The translations under genes and the position numbers were made by a program. A stretch of DNA of 28,610 bases from Candidatus Glassbacteria bacterium RIFCSPLOWO2_12_FULL_58_11 (GTDB taxonomy: Bacteria > Gemmatimonadota > Glassbacteria > GWA2-58-10), in contig MFIX01000192.1 in NCBI GenBank assembly GCA_001780825.1, forward strand, positions 4,624 through 33,233, given 5' to 3'. Positions 1 to 7,676 of the stretch are shown here, one piece after another. The notes beneath the pieces are model-generated. The model saw nothing but the letters and a program-made list of their open reading frames with translations, was not told the origin of the DNA and did no database searches. Every line of letters begins with the position of its first letter. Position 1 is the first letter of the stretch.

Positions 1-2
1 AG

Positions 3-1733
3 GTGATCGGCCAGTATGTCACCCTGAAAAAGCGGGGGCAGAACTGGGTCGGCCTCTGCCCGTTCCATGCCGAGCGCACGCCCTCCTTTACGGTTACACC
101 CTCCAGGGGAATCTTCAAATGCTTCGGCTGCGGCAAGGGCGGGGATGTCTATTCCTTCTTGATCGAGCACCAGAAGATGACCTTCACCCAGGCCTGCGAA
201 ATGCTGGCCGGGCGCCTGGGGCTGCAGCTTCCGCGGAGCTCTTCCTCAGGGAAAGAGGATAAGGTCCGCGACAGGCTGTTCTACGCGGTTAATTTTGCCA
301 AGGATTTCTTCCACCATCTGCTGCTGGACTCCGGAGAGGGCAAAAAGGGTCTGGAGTACCTTTTGGCGCGGGGGCTGGAGCGCCCGCTGATCGGGCAGTT
401 CGAGCTCGGCTGGGCGCCCGCTGGCCGGGACCGGCTTAAAAAGGCCGCGCTGGAGCATGGGATCGATGAAGAGTCGCTCCTGGGCGCGGGCCTGCTGATT
501 TCTCCTGAGGAGGGCGGCGAGAGCTACGACCGGTTCAGGGAGCGGGTGATCTTTCCGATAGCGGATACCCGCGGCCGGGCCGTAGGCTTCGGCGGAAGAG
601 TACTCGAGGAGGGCCAGCAGGCGAAATACCTGAACAGCCCGGATACGCCGCTCTACCACAAGGGAGAGCTGCTTTTCGGCCTGGACAGGGCCCGCGGGCC
701 GATCAGCAAGCTCTCCCGCGCGTTGGTTGTGGAGGGCTACATGGACCTGCTCAGCCTTTACCAGCACGGGGTGGACAATGTGGTGGCCCCCCTGGGCACC
801 GCGCTGACCGGCGAGCAGGCGCGGCTTATCTCCCGTTATGCCCGCGAGGTCTTCCTGCTCTACGATGCGGATGCCGCCGGGCTGAAAGCGACTTTCCGCG
901 GCGGAGATGCCCTGCTCGAGGCCGGAGTCAATGTGCGCGTGGTAACTTTGCCCAACGCCAAGGACCCGGATGAGTTCATTCGCAAACAGGGCCGCGAGGC
1001 ATTCGATAAGCTGTTGCCCCATGCGGCCGATTTCCTGGACCGCAAGATCGAGTTGTTGAAAGACAAACTCGATCTCGAGCTGGTCTCCGAGCGGGAGAAA
1101 GCCGCGGACAAATGCCTCGAGAGCGTAGCGGTCTGCCGGGATGAGCTGGTACGTAACCTTTATCTTAAGAAAACCGTTGAGTTTATCGGCGTGCCCGAGA
1201 CCGTGCTGGCCGAGCGGCTCAAAAGGATCAGCGCGCAGCACGATACCCGCCAGCGCCGGGAGCTCGACCGGAGTGAAAAGACGGAGCCGCCCGCGGGCGG
1301 CCGGGCCGAGCTCTATCTGCTTGCGCTCTGCCTGAAAGATCCGGCCTATCTCGAACCGGCCGTTGAAAAGCTGGGGGAAAATCCATTCGGCCAAGAGCGG
1401 CTGGCCGAGGTGTTCGATAAACTCAAAAGCGCCCGGCGCCAGGGTGTCCGTAACCTGGTCGAGGCGCTCTACGGCAGCCTGCCGGATTCGCATTACCCGC
1501 TGATCGCTGAAATGCAGGAAGCCGAACCCATGCTTCAGCCGCCCGAACAAGTGTTCAACTGGTGCTGGCAGCAGATTAAAATTACTCAATTGAAAAAAGA
1601 GATGAAAGAAAACTTCCTGAAAATAGATTCAAATGCGGACCCCGATGTCGCAAATGTCCAGGCCGGCTTAAACCGGCAGATAAAACAATTGCAAAAAGAC
1701 TTGACCGGGGCTTTCTGGCTGCCAAAATTTTAA
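3..1733 (+). CDS. dnaG: DNA primase DnaG, 5' end cut by window edge
   Basis: DnaG makes the RNA primers for lagging-strand DNA synthesis at the replication fork. The visible frame opens inside the N-terminal CHC2 zinc-binding domain: CPFH at visible residues 19-22 and CFGC at 40-43 supply the zinc ligands. The TOPRIM catalytic core follows, with VVEGYMD near residue 244 and the metal-binding YDADAAG near 288. A helical C-terminal part probably contacts the replicative helicase. The family normally has about 25 more residues before the first zinc ligand, so the GTG at position 3 is an internal valine codon and the true start lies upstream of the window. The stop is TAA. rpoD follows on the same strand, the usual partner in the macromolecular synthesis operon. 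Identity is certain; only the start is missing. Confidence 0.96.
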   Translation: MIGQYVTLKKRGQNWVGLCPFHAERTPSFTVTPSRGIFKCFGCGKGGDVYSFLIEHQKMTFTQACEMLAGRLGLQLPRSSSSGKEDKVRDRLFYAVNFAKDFFHHLLLDSGEGKKGLEYLLARGLERPLIGQFELGWAPAGRDRLKKAALEHGIDEESLLGAGLLISPEEGGESYDRFRERVIFPIADTRGRAVGFGGRVLEEGQQAKYLNSPDTPLYHKGELLFGLDRARGPISKLSRALVVEGYMDLLSLYQHGVDNVVAPLGTALTGEQARLISRYAREVFLLYDADAAGLKATFRGGDALLEAGVNVRVVTLPNAKDPDEFIRKQGREAFDKLLPHAADFLDRKIELLKDKLDLELVSEREKAADKCLESVAVCRDELVRNLYLKKTVEFIGVPETVLAERLKRISAQHDTRQRRELDRSEKTEPPAGGRAELYLLALCLKDPAYLEPAVEKLGENPFGQERLAEVFDKLKSARRQGVRNLVEALYGSLPDSHYPLIAEMQEAEPMLQPPEQVFNWCWQQIKITQLKKEMKENFLKIDSNADPDVANVQAGLNRQIKQLQKDLTGAFWLPKF

Positions 1734-2100
1734 CCAGCCGTTGACATTTGCCATCTCTTTACTTACATTAAACCTAGCACAAATTAAACAGTAAAATTTT
1801 GAGCTTGCGACAAATTTATCCGGTTAAAATAATTCTCTGCTAACTTGCGTTGCCCGGCCCGGTTTCAGCCGGCTGGATGGTGCTAGGCGTGCGGAGTGCG
1901 GATTTTTTTACCCCCCAGGCAAGAGAGCAAAATGACGGCACTGGCGCGTATCCGGCATTTTATTGCATTTTGGCCCTCTTCGAATATCAATTCTTCACCT
2001 CCGGTTTTCTCAAGCGATTTCCCTGTAAACAAATCCACTGGTCAGAGCCCGGTTCCCGGTTTGCGGAATAAATTTGTCTTTTGAGAGGATTCCAAGCGCG
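1734..2100 (+). other. dnaG-rpoD intergenic region, probable long rpoD leader
   Basis: This gap of about 365 bases holds no convincing gene. Two short overlapping open frames (1850-2071 and 1896-2084) resemble nothing and lack good ribosome sites. Near its left end lie two promoter-like arrays (1741-1769 and 1805-1833), which would give rpoD a leader of roughly 270-320 nt. I see no clear terminator after dnaG and no riboswitch class I can name. Confidence 0.5.
1741..1769 (+). promoter_or_regulatory. Predicted sigma-70 promoter for rpoD
   Basis: A perfect -35 box TTGACA (1741-1746) is followed after exactly 17 bases by TACATT (1764-1769), four of six matches to the -10 consensus. Transcription would start near 1776. 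A second possible promoter lies just downstream: TTGCGA (1805-1810), 17 bases, AATAAT (1828-1833). Both sit right after the dnaG stop and would let rpoD be transcribed independently of dnaG. Confidence 0.5.
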
Positions 2101-3765
2101 ATGGCTCGATCCGCATCGAGTATTGAAAGCCCGAAAAAGGTTGGTGATCCTGCCGCCATTCAGCCGCCGTTTCCGGCTCCGCCTGAGCTCGGAGGGCTGG
2201 AGGGCCTGGATGAGCTGTACGCCCAGGGGAAGCTGAGAACCAGGAAGCGTCTGCTCAGGAAAAAGGAGAGCGATTCCCTGGCCGGGGTATCGGACGATCC
2301 GGTCAGGCTGTACCTGCGCGAGATGGGCCGCGTCCCTCTTCTGGACCGTCAGTCGGAAATCGCCCTGGCGCAGGTTATCGACCGCGGCAAGCGCCGGATA
2401 AAATCCGCTGTTTTTGACTGCCAGCTCGCCCAGCGGCTGCTGCTCGAGGAGAAGGAACGGATCGAGCAGGACAATCTGGCGATAGAGGATTTCGTCGATT
2501 CCGACCTGAGCGACTGGAAGGGCTGCTGGCTGGGTCAGCGGGAAAAGCAGCGGGTAATGCGCAGGCTGGTCCAGGCTGAGGCGGGTTTCGCCGAGGTAAA
2601 CCGTCTGCTGCGGGAGCTCGAGAGCGCCGGCGAGGGTGACCGTAAGCGGCTGAAGACGGAGCTGGCCGCCGGGCGCCGGAGTCTGAAGAGCATCTTTATC
2701 CGCCTGCCTTTGAATTACCTTCAGGTACAGCGTCTTACCGATTCGATCCACGATATCAGCGCGGAGATGGAAGACCTGGCCCGGCGTCTCAACTACATGG
2801 ACCGGATTATCAACCGGGTTGAAAAAGCCCAGGAGCCGTTTTCGGCAGCCAAGATCAGGACTTACCTGGCCCGGAAAGCCGGTATGGGATATTTCGGCGA
2901 TGCGCGGGCCGAGGACCTCCGGCAGTACCGCGGCGAGATTCAGGCGCGTCTGGCCAGGATGGAAAATGAATACGACATGTCACAGAAAGAATTTATCCGC
3001 CTCGGCCGTCGCCTGAACAAGTTCAGCGAGGCGGTCAACGAGGCCAAGCAACTGCTGATCAAGTCGAATGTCCGGCTGGTTATCTCGGTGGCCAAGCGCT
3101 ATGTCAACCGCGGCCTCGAATTCCTGGACCTGATCCAGGAAGGCAACAAGGGGCTGATGCGCGCCACCGATAAATTCGACCACCGGAAGGGTTACAAGTT
3201 CAGCACCTATGCCACCTGGTGGATCCGTCAGGCGATCACCCGGGCAATCGCCGAGCAGGCGCGGGTGATCCGGGTGCCGGTGCACATGATCGAAACCCTG
3301 AACAAGGTCAACCGAATTTCCTGGAAACTGGTCCAGGAATACGGCTGCGAGCCGAAACCGGAGTTGATCAGCGCCAGGCTAGGGCTGGCTGTGGAAAAGG
3401 TGCGCGAGGTGATGAAAATCAGCCAGGAAACCATCTCGCTAAACGATTTTATCAAGGACAGCGAGGACAGCTCGATCGAGGATTTGATCGAGGACACACA
3501 GGCCGATTCGCCTGCCAAAAGCGCCGCTTTCTCCCTGCTCAGGGACCAGATTTCCTCGGCTCTGAACACCTTGACCGCCCGTGAGGAAAAGGTGATCCGT
3601 CTGCGTTTCGGGATCGATGACGGCTGTCCGCGGACCCTCGAGGAAGTCGGCGCTATATTTAATGTCACCCGCGAAAGAGTACGCCAGATTGAAGCCAAAG
3701 CATTGAGCAAGCTCCGCCACCCGAGCCGCAGCGGTATCCTCCGCAAATATATGTTTTTCTCCTAA
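2101..3765 (+). CDS. rpoD: RNA polymerase primary sigma factor RpoD (sigma-70)
   Basis: This is the group 1 sigma factor that directs RNA polymerase to housekeeping promoters. Region 1.2 begins with DDPVRLYLREMG at residues 65-76. A long, charged, non-conserved insert follows. Region 2 carries NVRLVISVAKRYVNRGLEFL and the melting and -10 recognition segment KFSTYATWWIRQAITRAIAE. Regions 3 and 4 end with the helix-turn-helix VTRERVRQIEAKALSKLRHP. The frame is open to a TTG at 2074, but the ATG at 2101 is preferred because GAGAGG (2083-2088) precedes it; this gives 554 residues. Only 64 proline-rich residues precede region 1.2, so a normal autoinhibitory region 1.1 is not apparent. It lies downstream of dnaG with its own predicted promoter. 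Function is certain. Confidence 0.96.
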   Translation: MARSASSIESPKKVGDPAAIQPPFPAPPELGGLEGLDELYAQGKLRTRKRLLRKKESDSLAGVSDDPVRLYLREMGRVPLLDRQSEIALAQVIDRGKRRIKSAVFDCQLAQRLLLEEKERIEQDNLAIEDFVDSDLSDWKGCWLGQREKQRVMRRLVQAEAGFAEVNRLLRELESAGEGDRKRLKTELAAGRRSLKSIFIRLPLNYLQVQRLTDSIHDISAEMEDLARRLNYMDRIINRVEKAQEPFSAAKIRTYLARKAGMGYFGDARAEDLRQYRGEIQARLARMENEYDMSQKEFIRLGRRLNKFSEAVNEAKQLLIKSNVRLVISVAKRYVNRGLEFLDLIQEGNKGLMRATDKFDHRKGYKFSTYATWWIRQAITRAIAEQARVIRVPVHMIETLNKVNRISWKLVQEYGCEPKPELISARLGLAVEKVREVMKISQETISLNDFIKDSEDSSIEDLIEDTQADSPAKSAAFSLLRDQISSALNTLTAREEKVIRLRFGIDDGCPRTLEEVGAIFNVTRERVRQIEAKALSKLRHPSRSGILRKYMFFS

Positions 3766-3815
3766 GCCGCTGAATAACAAGATCGTAAGCGAACCTCCCG
3801 AGTTTTTCAACAAGG

Positions 3816-3844
3816 TTGACAAAGCCGCCCGCAAGATGTATCTT
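3816..3844 (+). promoter_or_regulatory. Predicted sigma-70 promoter of the tRNA pair
   Basis: TTGACA (3816-3821), a 17-base spacer and TATCTT (3839-3844) form a strong promoter, with predicted start near 3851, about 50 bases before the tRNA-Ile2 acceptor stem. It lies between the rpoD stop and the tRNAs. The same box pair and spacing recur before the tRNA-Met at the right end of the window. Confidence 0.65.
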
Positions 3845-3902
3845 GACTTTTTCCCGGGATTTGAATTAATAAAAGTTAGGAGCCTTTTTCCAGAGGCCTT
3901 GA

Positions 3903-3979
<77 letters not shown>

Positions 3980-3999
3980 AATACTATTTTAACTGGCGT

Positions 4000-4076
4000 G
4001 GGCGATTGGCTCAGCTGGCTAGAGCGTCCGGTTCACATCCGGAAGATCACTGGTTCGAATCCAGTATCGCCCACCA
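4000..4076 (+). tRNA. tRNA-Val(CAC)
   Basis: This is a complete 77-nt cloverleaf. The acceptor GGGCGAT (4000-4006) pairs with ATCGCCC (4066-4072), followed by A and an encoded CCA. The anticodon stem TCCGG/CCGGA closes a TTCACAT loop with anticodon CAC, which reads GTG valine codons. The T arm has GGTTCGAATCC. It starts 20 nt after the preceding tRNA, so the two are probably cut from one precursor made from the promoter at 3816. Confidence 0.95.
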
Positions 4077-4153
4077 TAAATTGAAACAACAGTCCTCATG
4101 GAACGGATTATTCATAACTTTAGGTGTCCGCGAAAGCGCTGGAATCAGGAAGT

Positions 4154-4193
4154 AAAAAAGTGTACTGTCCCGCTGGCAGTGCACTTTTTTTTT
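4154..4193 (+). terminator. Rho-independent terminator after the tRNA pair
   Basis: An A run and GTGTACTG (4160-4167) pair with CAGTGCAC (4177-4184), with one G-T wobble, followed by nine T residues (4185-4193). The A run can also pair with the T run. It ends the tRNA transcript shortly before the zinc-ribbon gene. Confidence 0.85.
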
Positions 4194-4261
4194 GAATAAA
4201 ATTAATGAAACGGACGGAATCCACCGTAGCTTTTGTCACCGAAGATAGCAGGAGGGGGAAG

Positions 4262-4975
4262 ATGGAAGAAATGGGGCTCCTGCTCAAGCTCCAGGAACTG
4301 GATTTAGAGCTGCACCGCTTTGAGGCCGAACGGGCGAAGCTGCCGGCTGAAATGGAGCAGCTCGAACAGCAATACGGCCAGTTCAATACGGGGCTTGAGT
4401 CGCAGGAAGCCGCTCTCAAAGCTCTGAAGGTGGCGATACGTGAGGCCGAAAGCAAGACGGCGCATCTGGAGGAAATCTCCACGAAGTATAAGCAGCAGCT
4501 GCTCACGGTCAAAACCAACCGGGAATATTCCGCTTTGCTCACCGAGATCGAAAGTGTCAAGAGGGAAAAAGAGGAGCTTGAGGAGCAAATCATCAAGCAG
4601 ATGGAGAAAACGGAAACTGCTTCCCGGGAAATCGAGCAGCTAAAGCAGAAACTTAGCGAGCTGGGCGCGGCAAAAAAGGAGAAGCAGACCGAGCTTGACC
4701 TCAGGCTCCGGGAGATCGGCGGAGAGATTTCGGTCAGAAAGCAGAAGCGGCAGGAGCTGTCCAGGCAGGTGAAAACCCCGGTGCTGCGGCTTTACGAGAG
4801 GATCATGAGCTCGAGGGTCAATCGAGCGGTGGTCGCGCTGCACAATGGGAGCTGCGGCGGCTGTTTCGCCCATGTTCCGCTGCAGAAAGTGGCTGCTATC
4901 CGTAAGGGGAATCAGATTCATACCTGCGAGGGCTGCGGGCGGATTCTCTACTACGAGGACAACCAGGCAAGTTAG
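4262..4975 (+). CDS. Coiled-coil protein with C4 zinc ribbon (DUF164/CdsZ-like)
   Basis: This small cytosolic protein consists of a long antiparallel coiled coil (about residues 10-170, rich in Glu, Lys, Gln and Leu) and a C-terminal C4 zinc ribbon. The ribbon pairs are CGGC (in SCGGCFAHVP) and CEGC (in CEGCGRILYY). This layout defines the DUF164/CT398 family; its chlamydial member has been linked to secretion and sigma-54 factors, but no general function is established. The frame is open to an ATG at 4205, but the ATG at 4262 follows a very strong AGGAGGGGG (4250-4258), giving 237 residues. The TAG stop is only 8 nt before the RNase P RNA. The family call is firm; the function is unknown. 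Confidence 0.85.
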   Translation: MEEMGLLLKLQELDLELHRFEAERAKLPAEMEQLEQQYGQFNTGLESQEAALKALKVAIREAESKTAHLEEISTKYKQQLLTVKTNREYSALLTEIESVKREKEELEEQIIKQMEKTETASREIEQLKQKLSELGAAKKEKQTELDLRLREIGGEISVRKQKRQELSRQVKTPVLRLYERIMSSRVNRAVVALHNGSCGGCFAHVPLQKVAAIRKGNQIHTCEGCGRILYYEDNQAS

Positions 4976-4983
4976 TCTTTCTC

Positions 4984-5356
4984 CGGAGTGCGACAGGCGG
5001 CCGCGGCCCGATCTGTTTGCGGGCCGAGGAAAGTCCGGACTCCACAGAGCAGGATGCTGGATAACATCCAGGCAGGGCGACCTGATGGAAAGTGCCACAG
5101 AAAACATACCGCCGGTCCTCGGGCCGGTAAGGGTGAAAAGGCGCGGTAAGAGCGCACCGCCCGTCCGGTGACGGACGGGGCAGGGCAAACCCCATCCGGA
5201 GCAAAACCAAATAGGGGAGGAGAGGTGGCTCGCCTCGTTTGACTCCCGGGTAGGTTGCAGCCAGAGCGGCTGGAGTAATCCTCCGCCCAGATGAATGGCC
5301 GCCGCCGCGGATCCCTCGGGCCCCGCGGTACAGAATCCGGCTTATGTCGCACTCCG
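4984..5356 (+). ncRNA. rnpB: RNase P RNA, bacterial type A
   Basis: This is the catalytic RNA that trims 5' leaders from pre-tRNAs. Terminal helix P1 is CGGAGTGCGAC (4984-4994) against GTCGCACTCCG (5346-5356). Conserved region I is present as GAGGAAAGTCCGGACTCC near 5028-5045. Further hallmarks are ACAGAAAACATACCG, GGTAAGGGTGAAAAGG, GAGCAAAACCAAATAGG, and AGATGAATGGCCGCC with ACAGAATCCGGCTTAT near the 3' end, which forms the P4 partner. The length of about 373 nt fits type A. It starts 8 nt after the stop of the zinc-ribbon gene, so its promoter lies inside that gene or it is processed from a joint transcript. Confidence 0.95.
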
Positions 5357-5359
5357 CTG

Positions 5360-5377
5360 TTATTTATCTTTAAATAA
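5360..5377 (+). repeat. AT-rich inverted repeat after rnpB
   Basis: TTATTTA (5360-5366) and TAAATAA (5371-5377) form a perfect 7-bp dyad around a TCTT loop, four bases after the RNase P RNA. It may protect or end the 3' tail or act as a weak terminator, but there is no T run typical of a strong one. No good promoter for recJ is visible. Confidence 0.4.
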
Positions 5378-5397
5378 TATTGCGCGATCGGGTTAAA

Positions 5398-5790
5398 GTG
5401 GACTTGAGAAAATCCAAGTTGAAACATCGCTGGATCGGTCCGGCGGTAAACTTAAACGAGCGGGTTCTGGAACTGGAACAAAAGCTCGGCCTGCATCCCC
5501 TGGTCTGCCAGATCCTTTCCAACCGGGGATTTAAAAGCGCCGAATCGGTCGAGAAGTTTCTCGACCCTTCGCTCCACGACCTCCTCGATCCGTACCTGAT
5601 GAAGGGGATGGATGCAGCGGTTGACCGGGTGGTGCGCGCTCTCCAGTCGAAAGAGAAAATCGTGATCTACGGCGACTACGATGTGGATGGGATTACCTCG
5701 ATCTCCCTGATGGTCCGGTATCTGCGCCAGCTGAACGGGGATGTGGGGTATTTTATTCCGCACCGGATGGTCGAGGGCTACGGCCTCTAG
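5398..5790 (+). CDS. recJ: RecJ single-strand exonuclease, N-terminal part ended by in-frame TAG
   Basis: RecJ is the 5'-to-3' single-strand DNA exonuclease of recombination and mismatch repair. This piece holds the N-terminal extension and DHH motif I, YGDYDVDGITS, with acidic residues D93, D95 and D97. It continues through IPHRMVEGYGL, a typical RecJ segment, then stops at TAG 5788-5790. The sequence resumes in the same frame directly after the stop with EAGLDSVAEMG and goes on to the normal end. Read through, the whole gene would be about 577 residues, the usual RecJ length. The start is uncertain: GTG 5398 is chosen, with TTG 5380 possible; neither has a clear ribosome site. Alone this fragment lacks most of the active site. 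A nonsense mutation, a base-call error or recoding could explain it. Confidence 0.85.
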   Translation: MDLRKSKLKHRWIGPAVNLNERVLELEQKLGLHPLVCQILSNRGFKSAESVEKFLDPSLHDLLDPYLMKGMDAAVDRVVRALQSKEKIVIYGDYDVDGITSISLMVRYLRQLNGDVGYFIPHRMVEGYGL

Positions 5791-5794
5791 GAGG
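5788..5794 (+). other. In-frame amber codon embedded in a Shine-Dalgarno sequence
   Basis: The seven bases TAGGAGG contain both the TAG that interrupts recJ (5788-5790) and a perfect AGGAGG ribosome site (5789-5794). Possible in-frame restart codons downstream are CTG 5800, GTG 5809 and ATG 5818. TAG is a normal stop elsewhere in this window: the zinc-ribbon gene, rimP, nusA and rpsO all end with it. Confidence 0.8.
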
Positions 5795-5808
5795 CCGGAC
5801 TGGACAGT

Positions 5809-7131
5809 GTGGCCGAAATGGGGGCCAGCCTGGTAATTACGGTGGACTGCGGAATTTCCGCCTGCGAGGCTATCGAGTACGCCCGGTCCAAGGGCCTGGA
5901 AATGATTGTCACCGATCACCACGAGCCGGGCGACAGTCCGCTGCCCAACGCCGAGGCGATCCTCAACCCCAAGCAGCCGGGAGATAAATACCCGGAAAAA
6001 GAGCTCGCCGGTATCGGCGTGGCTTTTAAATTCTGCCAGGGGATCAGCGAAAGACTGGGAGTGGGCCAGTACCAGCTCAACGAGCACCTGGACCTGGTGG
6101 CTATCGGCTCAATCGCCGATATCGTACCGCTGATCGGTGAAAACCGGGTCTTCGCCAAGCTGGGACTGGAGAAGATGAAGGTTTCCGAAAAGCCGGGGAT
6201 TCGGGCCCTGATCAGCCTGGCCGGACTGGAAAATAAAAACCTGGACAGCTCGGACATCGTGTTTTCCATGGCGCCCCGGATCAACGCGGTGGGCCGGATG
6301 GGCGATGCCGAGCGCGGGGTGCGGCTATTCCTTTCGGATGATATGGAGGAGTCTCGCGAGCTGGCGAAAATCCTCGAAGAGGAAAACCGTTACCGCCGCG
6401 AGGTGGATGTCCAGACCCTCGAACAGGCCCGCGAGGCGATCAGCCAGCAGATCGACCTCGATGAGCGCTGGACCATTGTCCTGCACTCGGAAAGCTGGCA
6501 TCCCGGCGTGCTGGGCATTGTCGCCTCCCGGCTTGTCGAGGAGTACTACCGGCCCACGGTTCTGATCTCTTTCGATGAGGCCGGAGAGGGAAAAGGCTCG
6601 GCGCGCTCGGTCTCCAATTTCCATCTCTACGAGGCGCTCAAAAGATGCGCCCACAGCCTCGAGGTGTACGGTGGACATAAGTACGCCGCGGGCTTGCAAT
6701 TGAAGCGGGAATCGCTCGAAGAGTTTATCGAGAGCTTCGACAGGGCGGCCCATGAAATGCTCGATCCCCGGGACCTGGTGCCGGAGATCATGGTCGATCT
6801 GGAGATCGACCTGGACCAGGCTAACGATAACCTGCTCGAGAGCATCGAGCGCTTCCGGCCCTATGGTCCCGGCAATCCCAAGCCGGTCCTGGTGGTGAGC
6901 GACCTCTCGGTCGTGGGCTATCCGAAAATTGTCGGCACCAACCATCTTAAGATGCGGGTGCGCAAGGACAGTCACCAGATCGAGGTCATCGGCTTCGGAA
7001 TGGCGGACAAGCTCAAGGAGATCAATACGGCCAGGGAAAAGATCAGCATCGCTTTTGTCCTGGAGGAAAACATCTGGAACAATACGCGCCAGCTCCAGGC
7101 CAATCTGAAAGATATCAAGGTTTCCGATTAA
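5809..7131 (+). CDS. recJ: RecJ single-strand exonuclease, C-terminal part after the TAG
   Basis: This is the remainder of RecJ in the same frame as the N-terminal part. It carries motif II, ITVDCGIS (Asp at residue 13), motif III, VTDHHEPGD (DHH at residues 36-38), the segment DLVAIGSIADIVPL, NAVGRMGDAERG, and the DHHA1 signature YGGHKYAAG near residue 290. The C-terminal OB-like domain follows and the end looks complete. Start codons GTG 5809 or ATG 5818 are available, but neither lies at ideal distance from AGGAGG (5789-5794); CTG 5800 does. The 3' end overlaps rsmD by one base (TAATG), so the two are translationally coupled. Motif I is missing from this fragment, so activity would need read-through or pairing with the N-terminal piece. 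Confidence 0.88.
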   Translation: MAEMGASLVITVDCGISACEAIEYARSKGLEMIVTDHHEPGDSPLPNAEAILNPKQPGDKYPEKELAGIGVAFKFCQGISERLGVGQYQLNEHLDLVAIGSIADIVPLIGENRVFAKLGLEKMKVSEKPGIRALISLAGLENKNLDSSDIVFSMAPRINAVGRMGDAERGVRLFLSDDMEESRELAKILEEENRYRREVDVQTLEQAREAISQQIDLDERWTIVLHSESWHPGVLGIVASRLVEEYYRPTVLISFDEAGEGKGSARSVSNFHLYEALKRCAHSLEVYGGHKYAAGLQLKRESLEEFIESFDRAAHEMLDPRDLVPEIMVDLEIDLDQANDNLLESIERFRPYGPGNPKPVLVVSDLSVVGYPKIVGTNHLKMRVRKDSHQIEVIGFGMADKLKEINTAREKISIAFVLEENIWNNTRQLQANLKDIKVSD

Positions 7132-7673
7132 TGCGCCTGATCGCCGGAACGCTCAAGGGCCGAAGGCTGAGCGCTCCCGCCGGAAGAAAGGTCAGACCCA
7201 CCGGCGAGAGGCTGAAAGAATCCCTTTTTTCCGCTCTGGGCGGACTCTGCCGCGGGGCCAGCGTGCTGGACCTCTTTGCCGGCAGCGGCAACCTGGGGTT
7301 CGAGGCGCTCAGCCGCGGCGCGGCGCTGGCAACTTTCGTGGAAAAGGACCGGGCCGTCTGGCGCTGTCTCAATGCCAATGCGGCCGCGTTGGGAGTGGAG
7401 GCGAACTGCCGGATAATCTGTGCCGAGGCTTTCGCGTTTATCGCGGGCCCGGCCGGGGAGACCGGCTACAGCCTGATCTTCGCCGATCCGCCTTTTGACA
7501 GCGGCTTTGCCGGCCGGGTTTACTCCTGGTGGCTCGAAAGCGGGGCCCGGAATCCGGTCCTGGTGCTGCAGTACCCGAGCAGCGAGCCGCCGACTACGGA
7601 CCAGGCGGGCCCTGCGCCGCTGAAAAGCGCCACATTCGGCGAAAGTTCCTACAGTATATTCTTAAGGGAGTGA
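7131..7673 (+). CDS. rsmD: 16S rRNA (guanine966-N2)-methyltransferase RsmD
   Basis: RsmD methylates G966 of 16S rRNA in the small ribosomal subunit, using S-adenosylmethionine. The protein starts with MRLIAGTLKGRRLSAPAG, then RPTGERLKESLFSAL, both typical of the family. The SAM-binding motif DLFAGSGNLGFEALSRGA is near residues 45-62, and the catalytic DPPF is near residue 123. The length of 180 residues is normal. Its ATG shares one base with the recJ stop, and coaD begins 4 nt after its TGA; rsmD-coaD adjacency is common in bacteria. Confidence 0.93.
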   Translation: MRLIAGTLKGRRLSAPAGRKVRPTGERLKESLFSALGGLCRGASVLDLFAGSGNLGFEALSRGAALATFVEKDRAVWRCLNANAAALGVEANCRIICAEAFAFIAGPAGETGYSLIFADPPFDSGFAGRVYSWWLESGARNPVLVLQYPSSEPPTTDQAGPAPLKSATFGESSYSIFLRE

Positions 7674-7676
7674 CTT

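Noticed and set aside
4845..5427. Several open frames over rnpB on both strands
   Set aside because: The region is fully explained by RNase P RNA; none has a ribosome site or family pattern.
5788..5790. Pyrrolysine or reassigned TAG as explanation of the recJ stop
   Set aside because: rpsO, nusA, rimP and the zinc-ribbon gene end at TAG in the expected places, and RecJ has no known need for pyrrolysine; kept only as an item to exclude.
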